From assembly GCA_009843915.1 (NCBI GenBank), contig VYCM01000009.1:22776-86775 (forward strand): a stretch of 64,000 bases of DNA, written 5' to 3'. Source of the stretch: Acidimicrobiaceae bacterium (lineage in GTDB: Bacteria; Actinomycetota; Acidimicrobiia; Acidimicrobiales; Aldehydirespiratoraceae). The notes under the pieces are model-generated. The model searched no databases and was not told the origin of the DNA. It worked only from the letters and a program-made list of their open reading frames with translations. Position numbers and translations under genes: made by a program. Of the stretch, positions 1 through 8,070 are shown piece by piece (position 1 is the first letter of the stretch; every line of letters begins with the position of its first letter).

Positions 1-380
1 AGCCGGCCCCTGCGGTCGGTGACCGACTCGTAGGCGATGGCAGTGGCCCCGCTGGCCAGCAGGTCGTTGGCCTGGTCGGGGTCGGGAGCGAGATGCAGGT
101 AGGTGAACAGCGTGTGGTCCGCTCTCAGGCGGGCCCGCTCCACCGCCTGGGGCTCCTTGACCTTCACTATCAGTTCGGCGACCTCGAAGAGCTCGTCGGC
201 GGTGGGCACCATGATGGCGCCGCGGTCCTTGTACTCGTCGTCGTCGAATCCGGCGCCGGTACCCGCGTCCCGTTCTACGTACACCTCGTGACCGCGGTCG
301 GTGACCTCGCGCACACTGTCGGGAGTCAGCCCGACCCTGCGCTCCTCGCTCTTGATCTCCTTGGGCACTCCGATGCGCAT
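1..380 (-). CDS. ald: Alanine dehydrogenase, amino-terminal part (cut by window edge)
   Basis: These are the first 126 residues of the NAD-dependent enzyme that interconverts L-alanine with pyruvate and ammonia; the rest lies before the window. The protein opens MRIGVPKEIK and shows the family's substrate-binding Arg15 (ERRVGLTP) and Lys75 (IVKVKEP). The ATG at 380 has GGAGGGG six bases upstream. An Lrp/AsnC regulator is divergent across a 147-base AT-rich gap, the arrangement of aldR-ald in mycobacteria, so alanine-responsive control is likely. The alpha subunit of transhydrogenase has a related N-terminus, but the regulator next door favours Ald. Confidence 0.9.
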   Translation of the reverse strand, partial: MRIGVPKEIKSEERRVGLTPDSVREVTDRGHEVYVERDAGTGAGFDDDEYKDRGAIMVPTADELFEVAELIVKVKEPQAVERARLRADHTLFTYLHLAPDPDQANDLLASGATAIAYESVTDRRGR

Positions 381-422
381 GTTGGACCCCTCCACCTGCG
401 ATTCATGAATGCGACTTGTGAA

Positions 423-470
423 ATATTACACGCGTGTACAAGACATATTCTGAGCAATATTCCTCGGAAT
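423..470. promoter_or_regulatory. Divergent ald/Lrp control region with two palindromes
   Basis: A perfect 12-bp palindrome, TACACGCGTGTA, lies at 427-438. ATTCC-TC-GGAAT lies at 459-470. On the minus strand TAATAT (428-423) is a good -10 for ald and touches the first palindrome. These are candidate binding sites for the adjacent Lrp-family protein. The assignment is inferred from position and symmetry. Confidence 0.5.
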
Positions 471-527
471 AGCCATTCTTGTGCCCATTACTTGCACATG
501 ATCGCCGATTCAGCGCAAAATACTTCC

Positions 528-989
528 ATGCATGAAACGGATCCGACCGATCGTCTCATCCTCAACGAACTGCAACTCGACGGGCGCGTCTCGCACGCAG
601 AGTTGGCCTCGCGCATTGGCCTGTCCACGTCGGCCTGCCACCGGCGGGTGCGCCGGCTGGAGGCCGAGGGCGTCATCGACGGCTATGTCATGATCCTCGA
701 CACCGAGGCCATCGGCCGGGACCTGAACGTGTTCGTGGAAGTCTCCCTGGTCAGCCAGAGCGAGGAGTCGCTGCGCCGCTTCGAGGAGGAGGTGCGCGAC
801 TGCCCGGAGGTCATGTCATGCCACCTGGTGGCCGGCGACGCCGACTACCTGCTGCACCTCGCCGTGCAGGACCACCGCGACTTCGAGCGCATCCACAACC
901 AGCACCTGTCCCGGCTCGCCGGCGTGGCCCGGCTGCGCTCCAACTTCGCCATCCGCACCGTCTACCAGACCACCCGCCACCTGCTATAG
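528..989 (+). CDS. Lrp/AsnC family transcriptional regulator
   Basis: A 153-residue feast/famine regulator. Residues 1-60 form the winged HTH (DRLILNELQLDGR, then LASRIGLSTSACHRRVRRLE). Residues 65-150 are the RAM ligand-binding domain, with a run of alternating strands around VMSCHLVAGDADYLL. The length is normal for the family. It is divergent from ald and is the obvious candidate for sensing alanine or a related amino acid and switching ald. The start at 528 fits family length; an in-frame ATG at 498 would add ten residues. Its stop is only 10 bases from the stop of the convergent acyl-CoA dehydrogenase gene. Confidence 0.9.
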   Translation: MHETDPTDRLILNELQLDGRVSHAELASRIGLSTSACHRRVRRLEAEGVIDGYVMILDTEAIGRDLNVFVEVSLVSQSEESLRRFEEEVRDCPEVMSCHLVAGDADYLLHLAVQDHRDFERIHNQHLSRLAGVARLRSNFAIRTVYQTTRHLL

Positions 990-998
990 GGGGTCGCG

Positions 999-2225
999 TC
1001 AGTTCGTCTGGGTGCCGACCTTCAGGTCGCTGAAGGGAACACCTCGGTCGACGCTGATGTCTCGGGGCAGTCCGAGCACGCGGTCGCCGATGATGTTGCG
1101 CTGGATCTCCGAGGTCCCGCCGGCAATGCCGGCCTGAAGCGATGTAAGGGCCTGACGCTGCCAGAAGGCGTCGGCCTCGTCCTCCCAGGCCACTCCCGAC
1201 GCACCGGCGATGGCCATCGACACTTCGGTGTGCAGGTCGGCGATCTGGACGGTGGCCAGCTTTCCGATCGAGCCTCCCGGTCCAGGCGTTCGCCCTGCCT
1301 TGACCTCTGCCCGGGTGCGCATGGCCACCAGCGACAGGCAGGTCTCCAGGATCCGCAGCCGCATGAGCTTCTGACGCAGGGCCGGGTCGCGGTCGAGGCC
1401 GCGCTTGCGGGCCGCTTCGATCAGGCGGTCAGTACGGTCGGTGCTTATCCCGCCGGTGGTGCCCGTGCCGATAGCGACCCTCTCGTACATCAGCATGGCC
1501 GTCGCCATGCGCCAGCCGTTGTTCAGATCGCCCAGGAGGTTGTCGGCGCCGATGTGCACGTCGGTGAAGAACACCTCGTTGAAATGGGTGCCACCGTCGA
1601 TCTGGTGGATGGGACGTATCTCGACGCCCTCGGCGTCCATGGGCACGATGAACATCGAGATCCCGGCGTGCTTGGGAACGGCGGGGTCGGTGCGGGCGAT
1701 GATGATCCCGTAGGCGCACAGATGCGCCAGCGTGGTCCACACCTTCTGGCCGTTGATGATCCACTCGTCGCCATCGCGCTCGGCCCGGGTCTGCAGGCTG
1801 GCCACATCGGACCCGGCTCCGGGCTCGGAGAACATCTGGCACCACACGTTCTCCGCGGAGATGATGCGGGCCAGGTGGGCCGACTTCTGCGCATGGCTGC
1901 CGTACTCGGCCATCATGGGCAGGCACATCCCGTGGGATATGAGAAGGTCGTAGGTCATGTTGGGATAGCGGCTGTACTCCTCTCGCCAGGCCTTCTCATG
2001 GGCCTTGGTCAACCCGGCTCCGCCGTAGGCGGCCGAATAGGTCAGCCCGGCGAGGCCCTCGTCGGCCAGGGCCCTCTGGAATCGCTGGGCCGCCCGCAGC
2101 CTCAACTCGCCCCTGGGATCGGGGCGCCCGTCCAGTGAGATGCCGGTGGCGTGCTCGTCGAGGAATGCCCGGCATCGGGCCCGGAAGGCCTCGTCTTCTT
2201 CGGGAGCCAAGAAGTCGTCGGCCAC
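999..2225 (-). CDS. Acyl-CoA dehydrogenase family protein
   Basis: A 408-residue FAD-dependent acyl-CoA dehydrogenase. The helical N-terminal domain carries LTYSAAYGGAGL. The middle beta domain has QMFSEPGAGSDVASLQT and GQKVWTTLAHLC, the usual flavin/substrate loop. The C-terminal helical domain ends in the GGTSEIQRNIIGDRVLGLPR signature. Long forms of this shape are common in actinobacterial steroid and branched acyl-CoA degradation, where they can act as heteromers; no second subunit is adjacent. It lies 27 bases downstream of a co-directional alcohol dehydrogenase yet has its own -10 element. The GTG start is set by that element. The acyl substrate cannot be told from the sequence. Confidence 0.9.
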   Translation of the reverse strand: MADDFLAPEEDEAFRARCRAFLDEHATGISLDGRPDPRGELRLRAAQRFQRALADEGLAGLTYSAAYGGAGLTKAHEKAWREEYSRYPNMTYDLLISHGMCLPMMAEYGSHAQKSAHLARIISAENVWCQMFSEPGAGSDVASLQTRAERDGDEWIINGQKVWTTLAHLCAYGIIIARTDPAVPKHAGISMFIVPMDAEGVEIRPIHQIDGGTHFNEVFFTDVHIGADNLLGDLNNGWRMATAMLMYERVAIGTGTTGGISTDRTDRLIEAARKRGLDRDPALRQKLMRLRILETCLSLVAMRTRAEVKAGRTPGPGGSIGKLATVQIADLHTEVSMAIAGASGVAWEDEADAFWQRQALTSLQAGIAGGTSEIQRNIIGDRVLGLPRDISVDRGVPFSDLKVGTQTN

Positions 2226-2232
2226 GGCGCCC

Positions 2233-2238
2233 AGCGTA
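2233..2238 (-). promoter_or_regulatory. -10 element, leaderless acyl-CoA dehydrogenase mRNA
   Basis: TACGCT lies 7 bases before the GTG at 2225. It gives the gene a start site separate from the upstream alcohol dehydrogenase. Confidence 0.5.
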
Positions 2239-2252
2239 GTGGTGACGCTGGG

Positions 2253-3296
2253 CTAGAACTCGGTGACCACCGCCACGCCGCTGCCTCCGAAGCCCTCCAT
2301 GGTCTGGAAGGCCTCGGGCAGGTCCTCCAGTGCCATCGTGCGGCTCACCAGCATCCCGAGGTCCATGTCGGTGGTCGCGGCGATCAAGTCCATCAGCGCG
2401 GGGTACTGGCGGGCAGACATTCCCTTGGTACCGAGCACCTCCAGTTCCTTCGCCACCACGGTGGCCATTGGTAGCGCCGTGGCCCGTGCCGACAGCAGTC
2501 CGGCCTGGACATGGCGGCCCTGCTTTCGCAGGCAGCGCACCGAGTTGGCGGCTACCTCTGCATTGCCGAGCGCGTCGACCGACACGTGGGCGCCTCCTCC
2601 GGTCGCCTCGCGCACCGCGCCCACTGTGGCCCGACCGTCGTCGGGATCAGCGACGACGGTGGCGGTCGCTCCCATGGCGGAGGCCAGCCGCAGGGCGGGT
2701 TCCTCGATGTCCACGGCCACGACCCGAGCACCGACGGCTGTGCCGATCATCACCATGCACAGACCGAGCCCGCCGCAGCCGTGCACCACCAGCCACTCGC
2801 CGGCCGCGAGCCGGGCCCGCTCCAGCAATGCCCGGTAGGCCGTAATCATCCGGCAGCCCAGGATCGAGCCGTGTTCGAAGGAGAGGTCGTCGGGCAGCGC
2901 AGCCAGATTGGTGTCGGCATGAGAGATTGCGCAGTAGCGGGCGAAGGAGCCCCAGTGGGTGAAGCCGGGCTGGAAGTAGTTGTCGCAGATCTGCTCGTTG
3001 CCCGCGCTGCACTGCTCGCATCGGCCGCAACCGCAGCAGAACGGTGCGGTCACCCGGTCGCCCACTGACCAGCGGGCGGTGGCTGGCCCGGCCTCAGCCA
3101 CCACGCCGGCCAGTTCGTGCCCGGGCACGTGCGGCAGCGCGAGGCCAGGGTCGTGGCCATGCCAGGCGAAGAGGTCGCTGCGGCACAGCCCAGACGCCCG
3201 AACCTCGATCACAACGCCGTCGCGGGGCACGGCTGGGTCGGGAAGGTCCTCTACGGTGATCGGTCCGTTGAAGGCTCTGAACAGGGCGCCTCGCAC
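2253..3296 (-). CDS. Zinc-type alcohol dehydrogenase (MDR superfamily)
   Basis: A 347-residue medium-chain dehydrogenase. The catalytic zinc ligands are in SGLCRSDLFAWHGHD and GHE (VPGHELAGVV). The structural zinc site is the four-Cys lobe CGCGRCEQC...C near residues 90-105. The Rossmann fold starts at VVHGCGGLGL. It should oxidise an alcohol or reduce an aldehyde with NAD(P). The frame is open further upstream, but the GTG at 3296 has a well-placed -10 element and gives the expected family length. It probably supplies or consumes an acyl precursor linked to the acyl-CoA dehydrogenase behind it; this is inference from order only. Confidence 0.88.
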   Translation of the reverse strand: MRGALFRAFNGPITVEDLPDPAVPRDGVVIEVRASGLCRSDLFAWHGHDPGLALPHVPGHELAGVVAEAGPATARWSVGDRVTAPFCCGCGRCEQCSAGNEQICDNYFQPGFTHWGSFARYCAISHADTNLAALPDDLSFEHGSILGCRMITAYRALLERARLAAGEWLVVHGCGGLGLCMVMIGTAVGARVVAVDIEEPALRLASAMGATATVVADPDDGRATVGAVREATGGGAHVSVDALGNAEVAANSVRCLRKQGRHVQAGLLSARATALPMATVVAKELEVLGTKGMSARQYPALMDLIAATTDMDLGMLVSRTMALEDLPEAFQTMEGFGGSGVAVVTEF

Positions 3297-3303
3297 TGCC
3301 GCC

Positions 3304-3309
3304 ACAGTA
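3304..3309 (-). promoter_or_regulatory. -10 element, leaderless alcohol dehydrogenase mRNA
   Basis: TACTGT lies 7 bases before the GTG at 3296 and decides that start over longer in-frame options. Confidence 0.5.
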
Positions 3310-3411
3310 CAGCTCCAGCGAGGTAGATGCCTCGACGTGAACGTGGGCCAGCCCTTGTGCAGAGGCAGCCGAACATGCCATGTGATCGAACGAAAAATCC
3401 GGCATTCGGGG

Positions 3412-3430
3412 CTACTAATAGTAGTAGGGT
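3412..3430 (+). promoter_or_regulatory. Palindrome and -10 upstream of the HTH protein
   Basis: CTACTA-A-TAGTAG (3412-3424) is a perfect inverted repeat. It is directly followed by TAGGGT (3425-3430), which can serve as a -10 for the gene at 3481. The position suggests an autoregulatory operator. The rest of the 184-base gap shows nothing recognisable. Confidence 0.4.
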
Positions 3431-3480
3431 TCATATGGCCGGTTGTAGTCAGGGCGAACGGCCGAGGATCGAGGAGAGCC

Positions 3481-3969
3481 ATGAACGCCAGCTCGCGCTC
3501 AGCGCATCACTTGATTGTTCCCGACGAGGTCGCCACTGCTCAGTCAGCGGACGCGGTTCGGGCTCTCAAGCACTACCGCGAGCAGCATCCCGAGGCGTCA
3601 AGCGTGTCACTGGTGCTGTCCGGCGCCGAGGACGCAACCGCAGAGGTGCCCGTCGAGGTCCTCGATCTCTTGATTCTGGTGTTGGCGCAGGCTGCCAGCG
3701 GCAACGCGGTCGCGGTGTCGCCGGTCAAGAGGGAGCTCACGACCCAGCAGGCTGCGGATCTGCTCAACGTTTCGCGGCCCTATCTCGTCAAGCTCCTGGA
3801 CCAGCGGAGAATCCCATTCCGGCGTGTCGGCAACCGCCGCAGGCTCCTGCTGTCCGATGTCATGGCGTTCAAGCACGTCGACGAGTCGGAACGGCGGGCC
3901 ATCGCAGCCGAATTAACCGCCGACGGTCAACACTACGATCCGGAGAACGAGGCAACAGAACAACCCTGA
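3481..3969 (+). CDS. Excisionase-family (MerR-like) HTH DNA-binding protein
   Basis: A 162-residue protein. Residues 80-135 are an excisionase-type winged helix: LTTQQAADLLNVSRPYLVKLLDQ, then IPFRRVGNRRRLLLSDVMAFK. The N-terminal 80 residues are not recognised. Proteins of this architecture are often antitoxins encoded before a PIN-domain RNase. Here no PIN gene follows; the next gene is a PrmA-like methyltransferase 12 bases downstream, suggesting co-transcription. GAGGAG lies just before the ATG. The role is either an orphaned antitoxin or a regulator of the methyltransferase; the sequence does not decide. Confidence 0.8.
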   Translation: MNASSRSAHHLIVPDEVATAQSADAVRALKHYREQHPEASSVSLVLSGAEDATAEVPVEVLDLLILVLAQAASGNAVAVSPVKRELTTQQAADLLNVSRPYLVKLLDQRRIPFRRVGNRRRLLLSDVMAFKHVDESERRAIAAELTADGQHYDPENEATEQP

Positions 3970-3981
3970 GCCTGCGCCGCG

Positions 3982-4788
3982 GTGATCGTGGTAGCAACAA
4001 CTGAGGACGAACTGGCCGGGATATGCAACCGGCTCCGAGTCCTCGGCGTGCGCCCGGTGGACGTTGTGGCGCCCAGCGACACCCGTCGGGTGGTGCTGGC
4101 CTCAGTAGAGGACGCGGAGGGGGCGGCCGGCCTCGTCGTGTCGCTCAGGGCCGAGGGCGTGATGGCGGTGACGAGACCGGACGGCGGTGCCGCGCTCGAG
4201 GCGTGGTACCGGGACACGCGCCCCGTCTCCTTCGGTGAACGACTCAGCGTGTGCCTGGCGTGGTCGGAGCACGATCGCAGGCAGCTCCCGGGGTTGATCG
4301 AGCTCGGATCGGGCGGATTCGGCAGCGGCCACCATCCGACCACGAGCCAGATCATCGAAGAGCTTGCCGGCCGGGTCGTCGGCGGGGAGCGGGTACTCGA
4401 CGTCGGCTGCGGAAGCGGCATTCTCGGACTGTGTGCTCTTCAACTCGGCGCGGCCGGAGTCGTGGCGACCGACATCGAGCTCGATGCAGTCGAGGCGGCT
4501 CGACGCAATTCACACATCAACGGTATGGGCGGCCGCTTGGAGGCGACGCTCGACCCTCTGGGCCGCATCGACGGCCCTTTCGACATCGTCCTGGCCAACA
4601 TCGCCAGGGCGGGAGTCGTCGAACTCGCCCGGGAATTGGTCTCGCATGTGTCGCCGGGCGGATGGCTCGCCGTGGGCGGGATCTCTCCGTCGCAGTGCTC
4701 GCAGGTCGTCGACTTCCTTCACCCTCTGACCGAAGTCAGTCGCCGGACATCCAGAGCGTGGTCCACTGTCGTTCTCGCCCGAGCTTGA
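3982..4788 (+). CDS. PrmA-like protein methyltransferase (50S L11 methyltransferase family)
   Basis: A 268-residue class I SAM methyltransferase. Residues 114-121, GSGHHPTT, match the PrmA hallmark G-T-G-x-H-P-T-T. The SAM-binding motif LDVGCGSG is at 139-146. ATDIELDAVEAARRN follows as motif II, and LANIAR is the PrmA-type active-site motif. An N-terminal alpha/beta region of about 100 residues takes the place of the substrate-docking domain. PrmA trimethylates ribosomal protein L11; the small-domain divergence leaves L11 as a likely but unproven target. The GTG start follows the HTH gene by 12 bases and the two probably share an mRNA. Confidence 0.8.
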   Translation: MIVVATTEDELAGICNRLRVLGVRPVDVVAPSDTRRVVLASVEDAEGAAGLVVSLRAEGVMAVTRPDGGAALEAWYRDTRPVSFGERLSVCLAWSEHDRRQLPGLIELGSGGFGSGHHPTTSQIIEELAGRVVGGERVLDVGCGSGILGLCALQLGAAGVVATDIELDAVEAARRNSHINGMGGRLEATLDPLGRIDGPFDIVLANIARAGVVELARELVSHVSPGGWLAVGGISPSQCSQVVDFLHPLTEVSRRTSRAWSTVVLARA

Positions 4789-4810
4789 CCCAGCGGAGCG
4801 ATACCGGATG

Positions 4811-4816
4811 TATTGT
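4811..4816 (+). promoter_or_regulatory. -10 element, leaderless TetR mRNA
   Basis: TATTGT lies 8 bases before the ATG at 4825, with no Shine-Dalgarno between them. Confidence 0.5.
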
Positions 4817-4824
4817 TGGCCCCC

Positions 4825-5472
4825 ATGTCGGCTCTGGAGGATCTGCCTTCGCTCGGTGCCGACACGCCGCGCCGCCGGAGCGGAACGGATCGAACAACTG
4901 AGCGGCTGCTGCAGGCGGCCGCCAGGGAGTTCGTGGAGCACGGCTTCGACGCGGCCCGCGTCAGCGCCATTGCCCGTCGCGCCGGACTCACTTCGGGAGC
5001 GGTCTACGCACGCTGGCCCAACAAGAGCGACGTGATGGTGGCCGCCCTCGACTACATCTTTCACAAGGTCCTGCCGGCCAGCCGGATCAAGGAGTCGGGC
5101 GCCGACGGGATGAGGCCACCGGACGTGATCGAGACGCTAGGACCGAGCCTCCTGGAGGCGGACGAGTCGCGAGACGTGCTGGTGCAGGCCTTCGGCAGCG
5201 CACGCAACAACGAGCAGATCAGAGAGTGCCTGCTGCAGTTCCTGAACCAGGACGCTCAGCAGATCGCCGACATGATCGAAGAGGGCAAGCAGGCCGGCTC
5301 CGTGGACCCCGAACTCAGCACGGCGGCCCTGTCCCTGGTCTGCCGGGCCACCGCGCTCGGTGCCCAACTGCTCGTGTCGGCCGGTCTGGACGACCGCCAC
5401 GTCCCGACCCACGACGAGTGGAACCGGGTCATCTCGACCCTCATCGGCGCGACGGCCCCATCCAGCTCCTAG
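4825..5472 (+). CDS. TetR/AcrR family transcriptional regulator
   Basis: A 215-residue regulator. The N-terminal HTH spans about residues 22-68 (TTERLLQAAAREFVEHGFDAARVSAIARRAGLTSGAVYARW). The rest is a variable helical ligand-binding domain. An upstream in-frame TTG would add four residues, but the ATG at 4825 fits a leaderless start. It is convergent with the LLM oxidoreductase gene at 5501 and separated from it by a small hairpin. Its target cannot be inferred; the neighbouring acyl-CoA and F420 genes are plausible. Confidence 0.88.
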   Translation: MSALEDLPSLGADTPRRRSGTDRTTERLLQAAAREFVEHGFDAARVSAIARRAGLTSGAVYARWPNKSDVMVAALDYIFHKVLPASRIKESGADGMRPPDVIETLGPSLLEADESRDVLVQAFGSARNNEQIRECLLQFLNQDAQQIADMIEEGKQAGSVDPELSTAALSLVCRATALGAQLLVSAGLDDRHVPTHDEWNRVISTLIGATAPSSS

Positions 5473-5505
5473 CGCGAGACGGGGCTCGCCTTTCCAGCTC
5501 CTAGC
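5461..5505. terminator. Hairpin between convergent genes, framed by a 13-bp direct repeat
   Basis: GCGAG (5474-5478) pairs with CTCGC (5485-5489) and is followed by CTTT. TCCAGCTCCTAGC occurs at 5461-5473 and again at 5493-5505; the first copy is the last codons and stop of the TetR gene. A weak bidirectional terminator is possible. Confidence 0.35.
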
Positions 5506-6547
5506 CGAAGGCGGGCATCACCTCGTCGTGGATCAGCTGCAGCTGGCCCTGCACGTCGGGCACCTCGATGTCCCGTCCGGTGAAGGCGTTGAGCAGGAAC
5601 GAGTCGGTGATGCAGGCGATGAAGTGGTTGACGCCGCTCGGCTCGATGTCCGACTTGATCTTGTCGACCACCTCTTCGGGGGTGCCCGCCACCGAGAGCT
5701 TCTCGGCGATGTCGACGGTCATGTTGTCGATGGCTCCCTGCACGTCGCCGTCGCCGAAAGCTTCGAGGATGGGCTGCACGTCCGACTGCGAGACGCCGTG
5801 GCGCTCCATCTGCTCCACCGCCATGGCCGGGATGTAGAAGGCCCCGATGGTCTGGGCCGCCTGCTTGGCCTTGGCCGAGTCGGGCCCGATGGCGAACACG
5901 TTCCATACCGCGATGTCGAGATCCTGCCAGTTCTTGCCGGCCCGCTCCGCGCCGATCCGCAGGTTGTCCACCATGTAGCTGCACGCCTCCTGGGAGTACT
6001 GGGCGAAGGCGTGGGTGCCGTCGGAGAGCTCGCCCGCGGCCTGGAAGGACTTCGGACCCCGCAGCGCGCCGATCAGCAGCGGCAGATGCTCCTGCACCGG
6101 GCGGGCGAAGGTGAACAGCCCGGCGTAGTTGAAGAACTCGCCCTCGAAGGTCAGAGCGCCCTCGTCGAGGAACGTGCGCATCACTTGGTGGGCCTCCTTC
6201 ACCCGGGACAGCGGCTTGATTCCCGTCCAATCCGTCGCGTACTGGGCGAGCAGGCTGAAGTTCCCGCTGGAGATGACGCACTCGGCCCGGCCGCCGGTGA
6301 GTTCGTCGAGGGTGGCCACCGCCTGGGCGACGAGGGTCGGCTCGCGCAGCGCGATCGGCGCCAGGCTGGGACCCATGCGGATCTGGCTGGTCTCCGACGC
6401 CGCGGCCGCGAACAGCACGTACAGGTCCTTGTGCCAGGTCTCGTCGGCGGCGTAACACCCGTAGAAGCCGAGTTCGTCAGCCGTCTTGATGTGCTCCAGG
6501 GACTCCTGTAGCGGGTAGTCGGGCAGGGTTACGAAGCTGAACCTCAT
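5501..6547 (-). CDS. LLM class flavin-dependent (F420-type) oxidoreductase
   Basis: A 348-residue luciferase-like TIM barrel. Typical features are MRFSFVTLPDYPLQ at the start, GFYGCYAADE, the loop ELTGGRAECVISSGNFS and GTPEEVVDKIKS near the C-terminus, as in F420-dependent methylene-H4MPT-reductase-like proteins. It should use reduced F420 or FMN; the substrate is unknown. The ATG at 6547 has GGAGGAG at good spacing, so the longer open frame upstream is rejected. The divergent gene is an APH-fold phosphotransferase, 115 bases away. Confidence 0.88.
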   Translation of the reverse strand: MRFSFVTLPDYPLQESLEHIKTADELGFYGCYAADETWHKDLYVLFAAAASETSQIRMGPSLAPIALREPTLVAQAVATLDELTGGRAECVISSGNFSLLAQYATDWTGIKPLSRVKEAHQVMRTFLDEGALTFEGEFFNYAGLFTFARPVQEHLPLLIGALRGPKSFQAAGELSDGTHAFAQYSQEACSYMVDNLRIGAERAGKNWQDLDIAVWNVFAIGPDSAKAKQAAQTIGAFYIPAMAVEQMERHGVSQSDVQPILEAFGDGDVQGAIDNMTVDIAEKLSVAGTPEEVVDKIKSDIEPSGVNHFIACITDSFLLNAFTGRDIEVPDVQGQLQLIHDEVMPAFG

Positions 6548-6662
6548 TGTCTCCTCCTTGGCGAGCCGATGGCGGAACCGCGAACCTAGACCACAATGAG
6601 GCTGCGGTCGAGATCGACGGACTGGGCCTGACGGCCCGGCGGATAGGGGAGAGGCTGTCGCC

Positions 6663-8009
6663 ATGATGAGCCCGGAATCGCTGGCTGCTGCCGACGGCAA
6701 CATCGCCCGCTGGTTCGAGCAGGACTTCGGCGGCACGGTCATAGAGCTCACCCGCCAGACGCGTTGGCGGCCGGTCTGGTTCGCGACCGTCGACCGAGGT
6801 GGCACGCGGCACGAGCTGGTGGTTCGGGGCGACCGCACGGACATGCCCCTCATCTTCCCTCTCGAGCACGAGATGATCTTCCAGCGGCTCCTCGGCGAGC
6901 ACGGCATCCCCGTGGCGACCGTGCATGGATGGATCGACGAGCCCATGGCCTACGTCATGGACCGCGTCGGCGGCCAGGAGCACTTCGGCGACACCAGCGA
7001 CAACGAGCGCGCCGCGGCCGTGGACGACTATCTCGCCATCCTCGCCCGGCTCCACGCCCTGCCGGCCGAGCCGTTCGCCGCGGCCGGCATCCGGCGGGCC
7101 GCCGACCCGTCCGAGGCCGGGCTGATGGGATTGCGCCGGTACGAGGAGCACTACCGCTCGATGAAGGCCCATCCGGACCCCTTCCTCGAGTTCTGCCTCG
7201 GCTGGCTGCGCCGCAACCCGATCGACACCGCCGGCCGGGAGGCGCCCGTCGTCTGGGACTCGGGCCAGTTCCACCATGCCGGAGGCAGGATCCTGGCTGT
7301 ACTGGATCTCGAGCTGGGCCACCTCGGCGACCCGATGATGGATCTCGCCGCCTGGCGTATGCGCGACACCATCGTCGGTTACGGCGACATGAGGAGGCTC
7401 TACGCCCGCTACGAGGAACTCTCGGGCGCACCCGTCGATCTCGACGCCATCCGCTGGCATCACATGGCCTTCACGCTGTCCAACCAGCTGGCCTACAGCC
7501 ACGCCCTGCGCGACCCGTCGGCGGCCTCCGACCTGATGACGAACCTCCACTGGTGCTGCGAGACCAACCTCTTCGCCACCGAGGCCTGGGCGGAGCATCT
7601 CGGCATCGACCCGCCCGCCGTGGAGGTGCCCGAACAGCGCTTCTCGACCGCCGATGTGGGCCATCGACATCTGGTGCGGGCCCTGCGGTCGGTGGCCACC
7701 GACGACCCGTTCGTGCGGCACGAGCTTCGTGTCCTGTTCCGGCTGGCCCGCCATCTCCGGCGGCGTGACGAGATCGGCGATGCCGTCGAGAGGGCCGACC
7801 TCGACGACCTCGAGCAGCTGCTGGGGGCCCGCCCGCACGACTGGCGAGACGGCGAGGCCAAGCTTGAGGCCTTCGTGCTGGCCGACACCGCTGGAAGGTA
7901 CGACACCGATCTCGTGAGGCTCTTCCACAAGAGGAATCTCCGGGCCCACATGCTGCTCGGTCCAGCTGGATCAGCCATGACCCACCATCACACGATCCAG
8001 AAGTTCTGA
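6663..8009 (+). CDS. APH-fold phosphotransferase family protein with altered catalytic loop
   Basis: A 448-residue protein of the aminoglycoside-phosphotransferase/choline-kinase fold, as in ACAD10/11-like hydroxyacyl-CoA kinases. The N-lobe spans residues 1-110 and the C-lobe has the Brenner-type loop near 197-204. The usual H-G-D-x4-N reads V-W-D199-S-G-Q-F-H204: the Asp is kept but His, Gly and the metal-binding Asn are changed. The second motif is D215-L-E-LGHLGDP. About 150 extra C-terminal residues are not recognised. Two adjacent ATGs open the gene after GGGGAGAGG. It probably handles hydroxyacyl-CoA or a small alcohol, or is catalytically weak. Confidence 0.75.
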   Translation: MMSPESLAAADGNIARWFEQDFGGTVIELTRQTRWRPVWFATVDRGGTRHELVVRGDRTDMPLIFPLEHEMIFQRLLGEHGIPVATVHGWIDEPMAYVMDRVGGQEHFGDTSDNERAAAVDDYLAILARLHALPAEPFAAAGIRRAADPSEAGLMGLRRYEEHYRSMKAHPDPFLEFCLGWLRRNPIDTAGREAPVVWDSGQFHHAGGRILAVLDLELGHLGDPMMDLAAWRMRDTIVGYGDMRRLYARYEELSGAPVDLDAIRWHHMAFTLSNQLAYSHALRDPSAASDLMTNLHWCCETNLFATEAWAEHLGIDPPAVEVPEQRFSTADVGHRHLVRALRSVATDDPFVRHELRVLFRLARHLRRRDEIGDAVERADLDDLEQLLGARPHDWRDGEAKLEAFVLADTAGRYDTDLVRLFHKRNLRAHMLLGPAGSAMTHHHTIQKF

Positions 8010-8070
8010 CCGGCAATCACCGGTCGTGTTGTGGTCTGCCTCCCTCAGAGATTCCGGGGATCACCGGAAT
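8008..8070. terminator. Two hairpins between convergent genes
   Basis: GACCGG-N6-CCGGTC lies at 8008-8025 and ATTCCGG-N6-CCGGAAT at 8051-8070, the latter overlapping the stop of the minus-strand MaoC gene. Neither has a strong U-tract. They sit exactly where a bidirectional terminator is expected. Confidence 0.45.

Noticed and set aside
3481..4788. A toxin-antitoxin operon
   Set aside because: The second gene is clearly a SAM methyltransferase with PrmA motifs, not a PIN or other toxin.
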